Below, one piece after another: positions 26,324 to 33,972 of a stretch of 50,182 nucleotides of DNA. A model generated the notes under the pieces. It did not search any database and was not told where the DNA came from. It saw nothing but the letters and a program-made list of their open reading frames with translations. Positions within the stretch are counted from its first letter, which is position 1. Each line of letters opens with the position of its first letter. The translations under genes and the position numbers were made by a program. Source of the DNA: an uncultured Verrucomicrobiota bacterium (GTDB lineage: Bacteria > Verrucomicrobiota > Verrucomicrobiae > Verrucomicrobiales > DEV007); contig CACJBM010000008.1 of assembly GCA_902591645.1 (NCBI GenBank), positions 1-50,182 on the forward strand, in the 5' to 3' direction.

Positions 26324-27210
26324 TGAATGCTTTTTCCCTAATATGGTTAAAAAACATTGACCCGAGGCGCTACGCCTTAACTCGTATAGGCTTTGCATTA
26401 TTATTATTATCTCAATTTGTTCACTTATTCCCATACAGGGACGCTATTATTAGTGATGCTGGAATGAACAATTCATCGGCCGCTAAAATTGGTTTCCATG
26501 AATTAACTGGCGGCACTTCAATTTCACTCTTCAACTATTTTCAATCCTCCGCCGAAGTCACAATTATCTTAATTTTTGCAATCATTGCGTCTCTACTCTT
26601 AGCATGGGGAAAATGGGCAAGAGCTACTCTGTTTGTCTGTTTCTTCATCCAGATATCACTCATTCATAGAGCTCCAGCTTCGACTACAGGATGGGACTCT
26701 ATTTTAACTAACCTTGGATTCATTCTTCTCTTCAGCCCTCTAGGTAAAGAATGGAACCCTTGGAATCTTTTTAGACAATGGAATCAAAAACAAATTAATC
26801 TTAAAGCGCCTCAGTACGGATTAGTTTTGATTCAATTACAGGTATTTATTATTTATTGGCAAACGGTCATACAAAAGTTAGGTGACCAATACTGGGCAAA
26901 AGGAGAATCGATTACCTATTTTCTACTATCTCATCATGGGAGGTTTATAGGATCCTGGCCAGTTAACTGGCATGAGCTATTCGATAAAATTAATTACCTC
27001 ATTCTGATCGTCGAATTAGCAATACCCATTTTATTATGGATACGAAATACAAGAAAATTAGGCTTGTGGATTGGAATAGGATTTCATCTAAGTATTGCCA
27101 TTCTAGGAATTAATTTAGCACTCTTTAGCCTCACTATGGTGGTATCTTATTTGGCTTTCATCGATCCATGGCCAACACCTTCTTATAAGTTAAGAAGTTC
27201 TACTAAATGA
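26323..27210 (+). CDS. HTTM domain membrane protein (vitamin K-dependent carboxylase-like)
   Basis: A 295-residue polytopic protein with about seven hydrophobic segments. The HTTM pattern is visible: an N-terminal DPRRYALTRIGFALLLL helix, an IHRAPASTTGWDSIL loop (the usual R-x-x-x-x-x-GWD turn), the LFSPLGKEWNP turn and a later YWQTVIQKLGDQYWAKG segment. HTTM is the membrane part of vitamin K-dependent gamma-glutamyl carboxylase; bacterial members are mostly uncharacterised. The lumenal carboxylase domain is absent, so gamma-carboxylation cannot be inferred. It is coupled to the small protein upstream and converges with the HAD gene across 7 bases. Confidence 0.82.
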   Translation: MNAFSLIWLKNIDPRRYALTRIGFALLLLSQFVHLFPYRDAIISDAGMNNSSAAKIGFHELTGGTSISLFNYFQSSAEVTIILIFAIIASLLLAWGKWARATLFVCFFIQISLIHRAPASTTGWDSILTNLGFILLFSPLGKEWNPWNLFRQWNQKQINLKAPQYGLVLIQLQVFIIYWQTVIQKLGDQYWAKGESITYFLLSHHGRFIGSWPVNWHELFDKINYLILIVELAIPILLWIRNTRKLGLWIGIGFHLSIAILGINLALFSLTMVVSYLAFIDPWPTPSYKLRSSTK

Positions 27211-27217
27211 GTATCTA

Positions 27218-27937
27218 TTAGCCTAAGCATATTCTTTTATATGCATCTTCATAATCAGTGAAATCTTTAAAAAGAAAGTCCGGATCATACTTGGCAAGCT
27301 CCTGATAGGAGATTGATCCGCTAGCAACGGCAACGACTTTAGCTCCTATTGCACGTGCACAATAAATATCTTTAGGCGTATCACCAATTACTGTTACTGG
27401 AGCCTCAGCCAAATCCATTTTATAGTAAGCACCTCCTCTTTTTAAAGCTATCGGACCAAGCTCATTCCGGTCATGATGGTCATCCCCATAAGCACCAAAA
27501 CAAAAATATTTATCCACTCGATATTTTTTTAGCTTCAATGCTGCACCCTCAAAGATGTTACCGGTTAAGAGACCAAGTATCAGCTTACCGTTATTCGCTT
27601 CATAAGTAAGCCTATCCAGCAATTCTGCAATGCCAGGCATAAGAGAACCTACATAATTTGGATCAGTTATGTTGTCTCCAAGGCACTGGATATATTGCGC
27701 AAAAAAGGATTCACGTTCATTGACTGAATCTTCAATTCCAAGCGCTTCAAAAATCTCAATTACAAGCCCAGAATCTGTGCTGCCAGCCATGTCCAAAGCT
27801 AAAGAACCTCCAGATTTTTTTAATTGAGAAGGGTAATTATTCTCAATGGCGCTATAAAACGCCTTCATTCCTGCTCCTCCAGTAGTTAATAAAGTACCGT
27901 CAATATCAAAAAGAATGACCTGCGGAAGATCCGACAT
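27218..27937 (-). CDS. HAD-superfamily phosphatase (phosphoglycolate phosphatase-like)
   Basis: A 239-residue cytoplasmic hydrolase. Motif I is LFDIDGTLLTTGG with the nucleophile Asp10 and acid Asp12; LGLLTGN supplies motif II, and VIGDTPKDIYCARAIGAK is motif IV with its metal-binding Asp. A helical cap domain (about 15-95) places it with Gph-like subfamily I enzymes. The substrate cannot be fixed from sequence. It is 25 bases downstream of infC and probably in the same transcript. Confidence 0.88.
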   Translation of the reverse strand: MSDLPQVILFDIDGTLLTTGGAGMKAFYSAIENNYPSQLKKSGGSLALDMAGSTDSGLVIEIFEALGIEDSVNERESFFAQYIQCLGDNITDPNYVGSLMPGIAELLDRLTYEANNGKLILGLLTGNIFEGAALKLKKYRVDKYFCFGAYGDDHHDRNELGPIALKRGGAYYKMDLAEAPVTVIGDTPKDIYCARAIGAKVVAVASGSISYQELAKYDPDFLFKDFTDYEDAYKRICLG

Positions 27938-27962
27938 TATGGACTCTTAAAAAAATAAGTGG

Positions 27963-28691
27963 CTAACCCCGCTTAAGTTTTGGCCGACCATCATCCCCTT
28001 CTAGCATGGCAATTTCATCAACAACATCTAAGTGGTGATGATCTTCATTGGGTCTTTCGAATTCTTCAATTTCCTCTTCCCCGTCTTCGCCATCAAAGTC
28101 ATCATCAGCTTCGTCGGGCAAATCACCATGATTTTTGAATTTGGGTTTCTGTAAATGTTTAGGCAGAGGAGAAAGCATCATCGTGATGTTTCTTCCAGTC
28201 AGCTTCGGCTCCATATCAACGTGAGCAACGCCAGAAAGATCCTCTTTAACTTCTTTCATCAACTCAAACCCAACTTCCTTATGCGCCATTTGACGACCAC
28301 GAAACATTAGTTGGATTCGCACCTTGTCTTCATCCATTAGAAATGATTCAGCGCGAGTGACTTTCATATTATAGTCACTTTCGCCAATGCCTGGTCTGAA
28401 CTTAACTTCTTTAAGGCGGTGCGTCTTTTTAGGTTGTTCTTTTTTAAGCTTCGCCTGATCGTACTTGTACTTGCCGTAATCAACAATCTTGCATACAGGC
28501 GGGCGGGCATTAGAGGAAACCTCTACAAGGTCAAGACCCACACTCTTTGCCTTTCTTACAGCTTCATGGGTATCCATGACACCTAGCTGCCGCTCTCCAT
28601 AAATGACTCGAACTTTTGGAGCCCTGATACGATCATTGATCCGATCTCTGGGAGCCCATTTCCTGAAGTTTTTCTTTTTTGGCCTAGCGAT
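27963..28691 (-). CDS. infC: translation initiation factor IF-3, ATC start, acidic C-terminal tail
   Basis: IF-3 binds the 30S subunit and discriminates against wrong start codons. The first ATG (28577) would cut off the N domain; the frame is open upstream to a stop at 28728-28730 and encodes the IF-3 signature RINDRIRAPKVRVI and QLGVM. In this extension there is no ATG, GTG, TTG or CTG. An ATC at 28689-28691 lies 6 bases after GAAGGA, giving 242 residues beginning ARPKKKNFRKW. Non-standard starts are known for infC (AUU in E. coli) and allow IF-3 to repress itself. Residues about 184-242 are a very acidic tail beyond the usual 180-residue length. It lies between thrS and a HAD gene; rpmI and rplT do not follow. 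Confidence 0.93.
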   Translation of the reverse strand: MARPKKKNFRKWAPRDRINDRIRAPKVRVIYGERQLGVMDTHEAVRKAKSVGLDLVEVSSNARPPVCKIVDYGKYKYDQAKLKKEQPKKTHRLKEVKFRPGIGESDYNMKVTRAESFLMDEDKVRIQLMFRGRQMAHKEVGFELMKEVKEDLSGVAHVDMEPKLTGRNITMMLSPLPKHLQKPKFKNHGDLPDEADDDFDGEDGEEEIEEFERPNEDHHHLDVVDEIAMLEGDDGRPKLKRG

Positions 28692-28803
28692 AACTGTTCC
28701 TTCTTTTTTAAATGTTAGCGAAACATATTATATATGCCTCTTGGGATTTACCCGGGTACGAAAAATTAAATAATAGCATTAGATAAATAATCAATCTCAA
28801 ATA

Positions 28804-30684
28804 TCAAAGTGAACGTGAACTGACTTCCTCCGTGAACTGAGATATGAACTCTTCGGGGCACAAGGCACCGAGATCTCCGCGCTTGCGGTGACGAACTGAG
28901 ATAGTGTTGGTTTCAACTTCATTAGCACCAATAATTAACATATATGGAACCTTGTCGAGCTGGGCAAGTCTAATTTTTGCTCCAATTTTCTCTGCAGAGT
29001 TATCCATGGACGCTCTTGCCCCCACTCCAAGCAGCTTATTTAGCTGTTCGCCCGCCTGTTCTGAAAACTTTTCCGAGATAGGCAGGACCCTAACCTGCTC
29101 AGGCGAAAGCCAAGTAGGGAATGAACCTTCAAAATGCTCTATTAATACCGCAACGAACCTCTCTAGTGACCCAAAAGGTGCCCTATGAATCATTACTGGG
29201 CGGTGCGGTTTATTGTCTTTGCCTATATAACTAAGATCAAATCTTTCAGGTAAATTATAGTCAACCTGAACAGTTCCTAATTGCCACTCACGCCCAATAA
29301 CATCCTTTACAACAAAATCAATTTTTGGACCATAAAATGCTGCTTCTCCTGATTCTTCAGTGAATGGGACATCCAAAGAACTGGCAGCTTCCCTCAGAGC
29401 TGATTCAGCCCGATCCCAGTTCTCTGGATCACCAACATATTTTGTAGAGTCTACGTCTCTCAGTCCGACCCTGACACGATAATCAACGATTCCAAGAGTA
29501 TTCAAGACTACCTTAACCAATTCGAGGCACCCCATAATCTCCTCCTGAACCTGATCATCAGTACAAAACAAATGTGCATCGTCTTGAGTGAAAGATCTGA
29601 CTCTAGTTAGACCTCCAAGCTCCCCTGACTTTTCCCAACGATACACCGTACCGAACTCGGCTAAGCGAACGGGAAGGTCTCGATAACTGTGGTGCTCACT
29701 CGAATATATTTTTATATGGTGAGGGCAATTCATCGGCTTCAGCAAGAATCCTTCAGCCTCACCTGACTTAAGCCGATTAGTTAGTTCGCCACATGAACAA
29801 CCCTCCTCAGCCAGCGCAGACATTGATTCTCGACCAACGATAGGAGAAAACTGACTCTCTTCATAATAAGGAAAGTGCCCACTTGTTTTATACAAATCCA
29901 ACTTACCAATGTGCGGAGTATATACCTGGCTATAACCTTTTTTATCCAGCTCTCCAGCAATGAATTTCTGTAATTCATTACGAATAATAGATCCTTTAGG
30001 CTTCCATAAAACAAGCCCCTGACCAACCGATTCATCAAAATGGAATAAACCTAAATCGCGACCCACTTTGCGATGATCGCGTTTCTTAGCTTCTTCTAAC
30101 TGTTCTAGATACTCATTAAGCTGAGTCTTATTCTTGAATGATGTTCCGTAAATCCGCTGTAGTTGAGGATTATTGGAATCACCTTTATAAAATGCACTGG
30201 CTACTGACATCAGTTTAAACGCTTTACAATTACCAGTACGCGGAACGTGTGGCCCAGCACAGAGATCCCAAAAATCCCCATTCTTGAAAATTGAAATTTC
30301 TTCTTCTTCAGGAATATCTTCTAATAAATCAATCTTAAAGGTCGAAGGATTATTTCTTTCGCTGAGAGCAGCTAACCGACCACTCTGAGCCAAATTGAGA
30401 GCCTCTTCCCTTGAAACAATCATTCTTTCAAAGGTCTGGTTCTCTTTGACAACCTTAAGCATTTCATCCTCAATCCTCTCAAAGTCCTCCGGAGAGATTC
30501 GATGCTCTAATTCAACGTCATAATAAAAGCCATTTTCGACTGGTGGACCTGCAGCAAACTGTGCATCTGGCCATATTTTGGCAATGGCAGTTGCTAGAAT
30601 ATGAGCTGTAGAATGCCTGAGTCGCTCTATATCTGACATTTGTGAGCGCTCTTCGAGTGTCTTTCTATCGTTACTTTCCGCCAT
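28804..30684 (-). CDS. thrS: threonyl-tRNA synthetase without TGS domain
   Basis: A 626-residue class II synthetase that charges tRNA-Thr. The editing domain starts almost at once (RLRHSTAHILATAIAKIWPD, residue 20) with CAGPHVPRTG and RDHRKVGRDLGLFHF; the catalytic core has LKPMNCPHHIKIYS, SYRDLPVRLAEFGTVYRWE, RSFTQDDAHLFC and MIHRAPFGSLERF. The anticodon-binding domain is at the end. The N-terminal TGS domain (about 60 residues in E. coli) is missing, and no longer frame is available upstream. A Cys-containing insertion (EEGCSCGEL) precedes the motif 2 region. infC follows after 112 bases, the widespread thrS-infC order. Confidence 0.96.
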   Translation of the reverse strand: MAESNDRKTLEERSQMSDIERLRHSTAHILATAIAKIWPDAQFAAGPPVENGFYYDVELEHRISPEDFERIEDEMLKVVKENQTFERMIVSREEALNLAQSGRLAALSERNNPSTFKIDLLEDIPEEEEISIFKNGDFWDLCAGPHVPRTGNCKAFKLMSVASAFYKGDSNNPQLQRIYGTSFKNKTQLNEYLEQLEEAKKRDHRKVGRDLGLFHFDESVGQGLVLWKPKGSIIRNELQKFIAGELDKKGYSQVYTPHIGKLDLYKTSGHFPYYEESQFSPIVGRESMSALAEEGCSCGELTNRLKSGEAEGFLLKPMNCPHHIKIYSSEHHSYRDLPVRLAEFGTVYRWEKSGELGGLTRVRSFTQDDAHLFCTDDQVQEEIMGCLELVKVVLNTLGIVDYRVRVGLRDVDSTKYVGDPENWDRAESALREAASSLDVPFTEESGEAAFYGPKIDFVVKDVIGREWQLGTVQVDYNLPERFDLSYIGKDNKPHRPVMIHRAPFGSLERFVAVLIEHFEGSFPTWLSPEQVRVLPISEKFSEQAGEQLNKLLGVGARASMDNSAEKIGAKIRLAQLDKVPYMLIIGANEVETNTISVRHRKRGDLGALCPEEFISQFTEEVSSRSL

Positions 30685-30728
30685 AATGTGAAAGATAACC
30701 CCTTAACCAACTGTGAGACATTTACAAC

Positions 30729-30759
30729 TTGAAACCGGCCCAGATATGAGGATTGTACT
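30729..30759 (+). promoter_or_regulatory. candidate promoter of tRNA-Pro
   Basis: TTGAAA (30729-30734) and TGTACT (30754-30759) are separated by 19 bases and end 7 bases before the tRNA. They match sigma70 consensus at five and four positions, and the spacer is long, so this is only a candidate. Confidence 0.3.
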
Positions 30760-30766
30760 GTGGCTA

Positions 30767-30844
30767 CGGGGTGTAGCTCAGCTTGGTCAGAGCGCCTGCT
30801 TTGGGAGCAGGAAGCCGTAGGTTCGAATCCTATCACCCCGACCA
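30767..30844 (+). tRNA. tRNA-Pro (anticodon TGG)
   Basis: A full cloverleaf can be drawn: acceptor stem CGGGGTG/CACCCCG, D arm with AGCTCAGCTTGGTCAGAGC, anticodon stem CCTGC/GCAGG around loop TTTGGGA (anticodon TGG), and T arm with GGTTCGAATCC. Discriminator A and an encoded CCA follow. It reads proline CCA and, by wobble, other CCN codons. It is divergent from thrS. Confidence 0.97.
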
Positions 30845-30851
30845 TTTTCCA

Positions 30852-30879
30852 TTAATATTGAATATATTAACTATTTTTT
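30852..30879 (+). terminator. weak terminator after tRNA-Pro
   Basis: TTAATAT and ATATTAA form a 7-pair all-A/T stem with a 5-base loop, followed three bases later by six T. The position, 7 bases after the tRNA, fits, but the stem is weak. Confidence 0.4.
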
Positions 30880-30912
30880 GCAAAAGTAGCTTAGAAAAGC
30901 TTCAATTCTGAA

Positions 30913-31416
30913 GTGCAGAACACCGGATCGCTATTAATAAAAGTTAAGGAGTCTTTTGACTCCGCAAAGTGGCAATTCAGAGAAGTTCCTGAAAAAAAAG
31001 TAATTGAATCTGAATTCGAAGCACATCACGCAAAAGTTCCTCTACATGTCCAAGCATTTGAGGAATTGGGAGCCATTTCAGTTGTTTCTAGGCTATCTTT
31101 CACTGTGAATTCAGCTGCACAGGCCTCTATCCATGATGCTCTAATGCGCACAAACATCACTCTTAATATCGGAAACTTCGAAACGAATCCAGAAAATGGC
31201 GAAGTTTATTTCCGAATCACTAATGTTTTTTCTGATGGGCAATGTGATGCCGGAGTGATCACAAGTCTGGTGCGTACCGCCATAGTAGAAATGGATCGTA
31301 TCACTCCTTACCTTGCAGAAATCATGCGTGATCCAAATCAGTCCATTTCTCATCTTCTTGCCAGAAAGGATCTCCTTCCAGAAATCAAATCTGATTTTGA
31401 TTCTGAGATAAAATAG
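30913..31416 (+). CDS. YbjN-like domain protein
   Basis: A 167-residue soluble protein starting at GTG. Its layout resembles the YbjN/bacterial sensory transduction regulator fold: an N-terminal KWQFREVPEKKVIESEFEAH segment, a strand-turn VVSRLSFTVN, an LNIGNFETNPENGEVYFRI stretch, and an ending VRTAIVEMDRITPYLAEIM helix. YbjN-type domains resemble type III secretion chaperones; their role is poorly defined. It has no signal peptide and no operon partner; the next gene is convergent. Confidence 0.65.
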   Translation: MQNTGSLLIKVKESFDSAKWQFREVPEKKVIESEFEAHHAKVPLHVQAFEELGAISVVSRLSFTVNSAAQASIHDALMRTNITLNIGNFETNPENGEVYFRITNVFSDGQCDAGVITSLVRTAIVEMDRITPYLAEIMRDPNQSISHLLARKDLLPEIKSDFDSEIK

Positions 31417-31476
31417 ATTCAATCTTCATTGAGAAAAATATCCGCATCTAATGAATGCTTTAATTTATTTTCAGCT

Positions 31477-31851
31477 CTAGCCAGAGACTGTCTTTTGAAA
31501 AAATAGCATATAAATTCCAACAGCTATTAGAAAAATTCCAAAAGCCACCCTTAAGTAATCAGAGGATAAGCTTTTCATTAGCTCTGAGCCTAATAGTGCT
31601 GCGACTACAGCTGCGATAGCAGCGAATCCGGCGATCCTCCAATCAACTAAACCCGCCTGAGCATAACGGAACGAAGAAACGGATGCCGTCACAATCATAA
31701 CCGCAAGTGACGTTGCAATAGCCTGTTTCATTGAAAGACCGAGGAATCCCTTAAATGCTGGAACCATAATAATGCCACCTCCAACGCCCAGGAGAGAACC
31801 TAACAAAGCAGCCAAAGCCCCTATAATAATTGCTGAGAAAATTAATTGCAT
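31477..31851 (-). CDS. half-size TauE/SafE (TSUP) family membrane protein
   Basis: A 124-residue membrane protein with four hydrophobic segments. The N-terminal LGSLLGVGGGIIMVPAF and AIATSLAVMIVTA stretches are the TSUP repeat signature. Full TSUP proteins, exporters of sulfite, sulfoacetate or related anions, are about 250 residues with two such repeats; this has one and would have to dimerise. The frame ends normally, and half-size members exist elsewhere, so I read it as intact and not broken. It lies 25 bases downstream of holA on the same strand. Confidence 0.82.
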   Translation of the reverse strand: MQLIFSAIIIGALAALLGSLLGVGGGIIMVPAFKGFLGLSMKQAIATSLAVMIVTASVSSFRYAQAGLVDWRIAGFAAIAAVVAALLGSELMKSLSSDYLRVAFGIFLIAVGIYMLFFQKTVSG

Positions 31852-31876
31852 AGATATCGTTGTATATAAACAAATC

Positions 31877-33010
31877 TTATTGAGAACCTGAAAGCAAACG
31901 AATCACAAGTCTTTCGAGAACAATTCGATGATCCAGTGCGCTAGTGACCAGAGACCGATTAGCCTGAAGACAATCAGCTAAACCTTGTCGTAAATTACCT
32001 AGAGAAAAATTTCTGCTCTCTGATGAAGCAAGGAAAATAGGATAAACACTCAATCCTCCATCTTTCTTCCTTGGTAAATGAGCCGTTTCAGATGCGGGCA
32101 ACCTAGACAACGCAGCTTCATAAGATCTATAATTACCACCACCTCTAATGCCATGATGTTTAGCTAGATCCTTAGCAATCAATAATCGCCTAATGGTCGG
32201 CACTACTGCTGCAAGAAGAATGCCTATGGCATTCTCTCCCTGATATAACAAGTGATCTATAATTCTCAAGGCTCCAGACAAATTCTTCTTTGCTATACTA
32301 TTACCCAATTCAAAAACGACCCCTGCTCTGGTAAGGGCAACCTGGTTGCTAACATGTTCAACTGTAATGGTTCGGTCATCATGCGAAAGAAATAGATCAA
32401 TTTTTTCTAGCTCATTTCCAATCTGAGAAAAATCAGTGCCAGCCAACATCACAAAAAGTTCCAACGCTTCATCCTCAAAAAACAAACCCCTCTCCTTGGC
32501 AAGCTTTCGAACATGCATTTTTATCTGGTCCTGCCAACCGTCCCTACTCATGTCGGGGCGATCAAATATCTCAATTTTACCCAACTTTGAAATTTTCTTA
32601 TAAAATGCTCTACGCTTATCGATTGAAGGTGCACTAAGAATAAAAGTGATTCCATCCGCCAAACCGTCCGCTAACACATTCGTCAATGATTCAGCCGCAT
32701 CCAGAACTGATAATGCTTTACCTGTTTGTGAATCTGCAAAGATTGTTGCGCCTTTGAGCCAGACTACTTTTTCTCCACCAAAGAAAGGTAAGGTCTGAAG
32801 CGCTCCGATGGTTTGAGAGATAACCTTCACTGCAGCCTCTGCATTTTCAGCTACCCCATCAATGACCTCTGCTCCAAACTCCGCCTCCTCGGGAGGGACA
32901 AGTTTTCCGAAACAATTGAGCGCAGCCTCCTTGAGACGTGCCTCATCAGTGCCGACAAAAGCTAATATGTTAGTCGAAACTTTATCGGCAGTTTTTTTCT
33001 TTGCAGCCAC
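31877..33010 (-). CDS. holA: DNA polymerase III delta subunit
   Basis: A 377-residue clamp-loader subunit that opens the sliding clamp. It starts at GTG (AAKKKTADK follows). Features typical of HolA: FVGTDEARLKEAAL near the N-terminus, LPFFGGEKVVWLKG, a FILSAPSIDKRRAFYK segment, IEIFDRPDMSRDGWQD and a helical C-terminal third (RAGVVFELGNSIAKKNLSGAL through ENAIGILLAAVVPTIRRLLIA). Length is close to normal. Divergence from other HolA proteins is normal for this family. Confidence 0.9.
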   Translation of the reverse strand: MAAKKKTADKVSTNILAFVGTDEARLKEAALNCFGKLVPPEEAEFGAEVIDGVAENAEAAVKVISQTIGALQTLPFFGGEKVVWLKGATIFADSQTGKALSVLDAAESLTNVLADGLADGITFILSAPSIDKRRAFYKKISKLGKIEIFDRPDMSRDGWQDQIKMHVRKLAKERGLFFEDEALELFVMLAGTDFSQIGNELEKIDLFLSHDDRTITVEHVSNQVALTRAGVVFELGNSIAKKNLSGALRIIDHLLYQGENAIGILLAAVVPTIRRLLIAKDLAKHHGIRGGGNYRSYEAALSRLPASETAHLPRKKDGGLSVYPIFLASSESRNFSLGNLRQGLADCLQANRSLVTSALDHRIVLERLVIRLLSGSQ

Positions 33011-33192
33011 ACTGCAATCTGGTCTGCGATTTCATTCAAGAAAAGCAAAAAGAAGAAAACAAAGCTAAAATCCTTTATACTTGATGAGTCCTCTCCTAGA
33101 TGCATTATTTGAAGAGTTAAATATCAACCAGCTCTAGCCTGGATATTACAAATCCATTCCGTTGCTACAGTTTAAAAACCACTAAACATATT

Positions 33193-33840
33193 ATGAAAAA
33201 ATACAGTATATTATTTTTAATCTTTGCCTTTGTCTGTGGGGCAATCAGCTGTGGCAAAAAAGAAGCCGACCCAACTACTCCAAATGAAGAACCTAAGGGA
33301 TCATCTGAAGTGACAAAACAGCCTGAGCCTGAACCAGAGCCAGAACCTGAACCAGAGCCTGAACCTGAGCCTGAGCCTGAGCCTGAAGAAACGAGCGCAG
33401 AAGCCAAAACACGTAAAGAACTGGCAACTAATTTAATGGGCATGATGTCATCTTTTGCTGATACAGTTTCAACGATCAGAGATAAAGAAAGCGCAGAAGC
33501 CGCAGCAGCTAAATTTGATAAGATAGCAACCGATTTCGAAGCTCTTGCCTCGAAGATGGAGAAGATCGGAGTTCCGACCGGTAAACAGATAGAAGAATTC
33601 AGCGCGTTGTTCTCCAAAACAGAGAAAGAGCTACAAGAAAAAATGCAACCTGTACTTGGATTTTTACTTGGGGATGAAGAAGTAGGTGAGGTACTATCAC
33701 CTGCGTTCCAATCATTCGGTGAGAGAATGGAAAAACTGAATCCTATCATTGAAAAATGGGGTGCTAATGGAGGTGAAGAAGAGGCAATCACAGTGGAAGA
33801 GGGAGAGATCCCCATTCCAATCCCAGAAGAAGCTCCTTAA
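33193..33840 (+). CDS. small lipoprotein with Pro-Glu repeat linker
   Basis: A 215-residue predicted lipoprotein: signal peptide with hydrophobic ILFLIFAFVCG and lipobox AISC (Cys20), a linker with eleven tandem Pro-Glu pairs (about 44-65), then a helical, Glu/Ala-rich domain (about 70-195) ending in a Pro/Ile/Glu tail. The repeat probably forms a stiff spacer from the membrane, similar in principle to the Pro-rich linker of TonB, but no TonB-type domain is seen. The function is unknown. It is monocistronic, with a hairpin 60 bases downstream. Confidence 0.78.
   Translation: MKKYSILFLIFAFVCGAISCGKKEADPTTPNEEPKGSSEVTKQPEPEPEPEPEPEPEPEPEPEPEETSAEAKTRKELATNLMGMMSSFADTVSTIRDKESAEAAAAKFDKIATDFEALASKMEKIGVPTGKQIEEFSALFSKTEKELQEKMQPVLGFLLGDEEVGEVLSPAFQSFGERMEKLNPIIEKWGANGGEEEAITVEEGEIPIPIPEEAP
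33322..33387 (+). repeat. hexamer tandem repeat encoding Pro-Glu
   Basis: Eleven units of CCNGAR (mostly CCTGAG, CCTGAA, CCAGAG) in frame inside the lipoprotein gene. Interruptions between CCT/CCA and GAG/GAA show some age, but the last six units are nearly identical. Because the unit is 6 bases, changes in copy number keep the frame and only lengthen or shorten the spacer. Confidence 0.9.
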
Positions 33841-33900
33841 CTCATCATTCTGTTTTTATTAACTAATTCGATAGGATAAAAATTAAACTATATTTCTTTG

Positions 33901-33930
33901 AGAAACCCTCATCTTAAGGTGAGGGTTTCT
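33901..33930 (+). terminator. hairpin terminator after lipoprotein gene
   Basis: A perfect 11-pair stem AGAAACCCTCA/TGAGGGTTTCT with an 8-base loop, followed by TCTCTTTG-type pyrimidine sequence. It separates the lipoprotein gene from the serine hydrolase gene. The T-run is short, so efficiency is uncertain. Confidence 0.65.
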
Positions 33931-33972
33931 CTTTGATCGGATTAGATATTTTGAACGGTCACTATGTACTAA

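Noticed and set aside
26323..27210. Gamma-glutamyl carboxylase activity for the HTTM protein
   Set aside because: The domain needed for carboxylation outside the membrane part is missing, so only the HTTM domain can be claimed.
28749..28758. Palindrome TACCCGGGTA between thrS and infC considered as an operator
   Set aside because: A single 10-base palindrome without repeats or support; could be chance.
33322..33387. Short regular repeats considered as a CRISPR array
   Set aside because: Units are 6 bases with no spacers and encode Pro-Glu in frame.
33165..33815. A 216-residue open frame opposite the Pro-Glu lipoprotein, with Gly-Ser repeats
   Set aside because: The Gly-Ser run is only the reverse complement of the Pro-Glu hexamers; the plus-strand frame has a signal peptide and lipobox.
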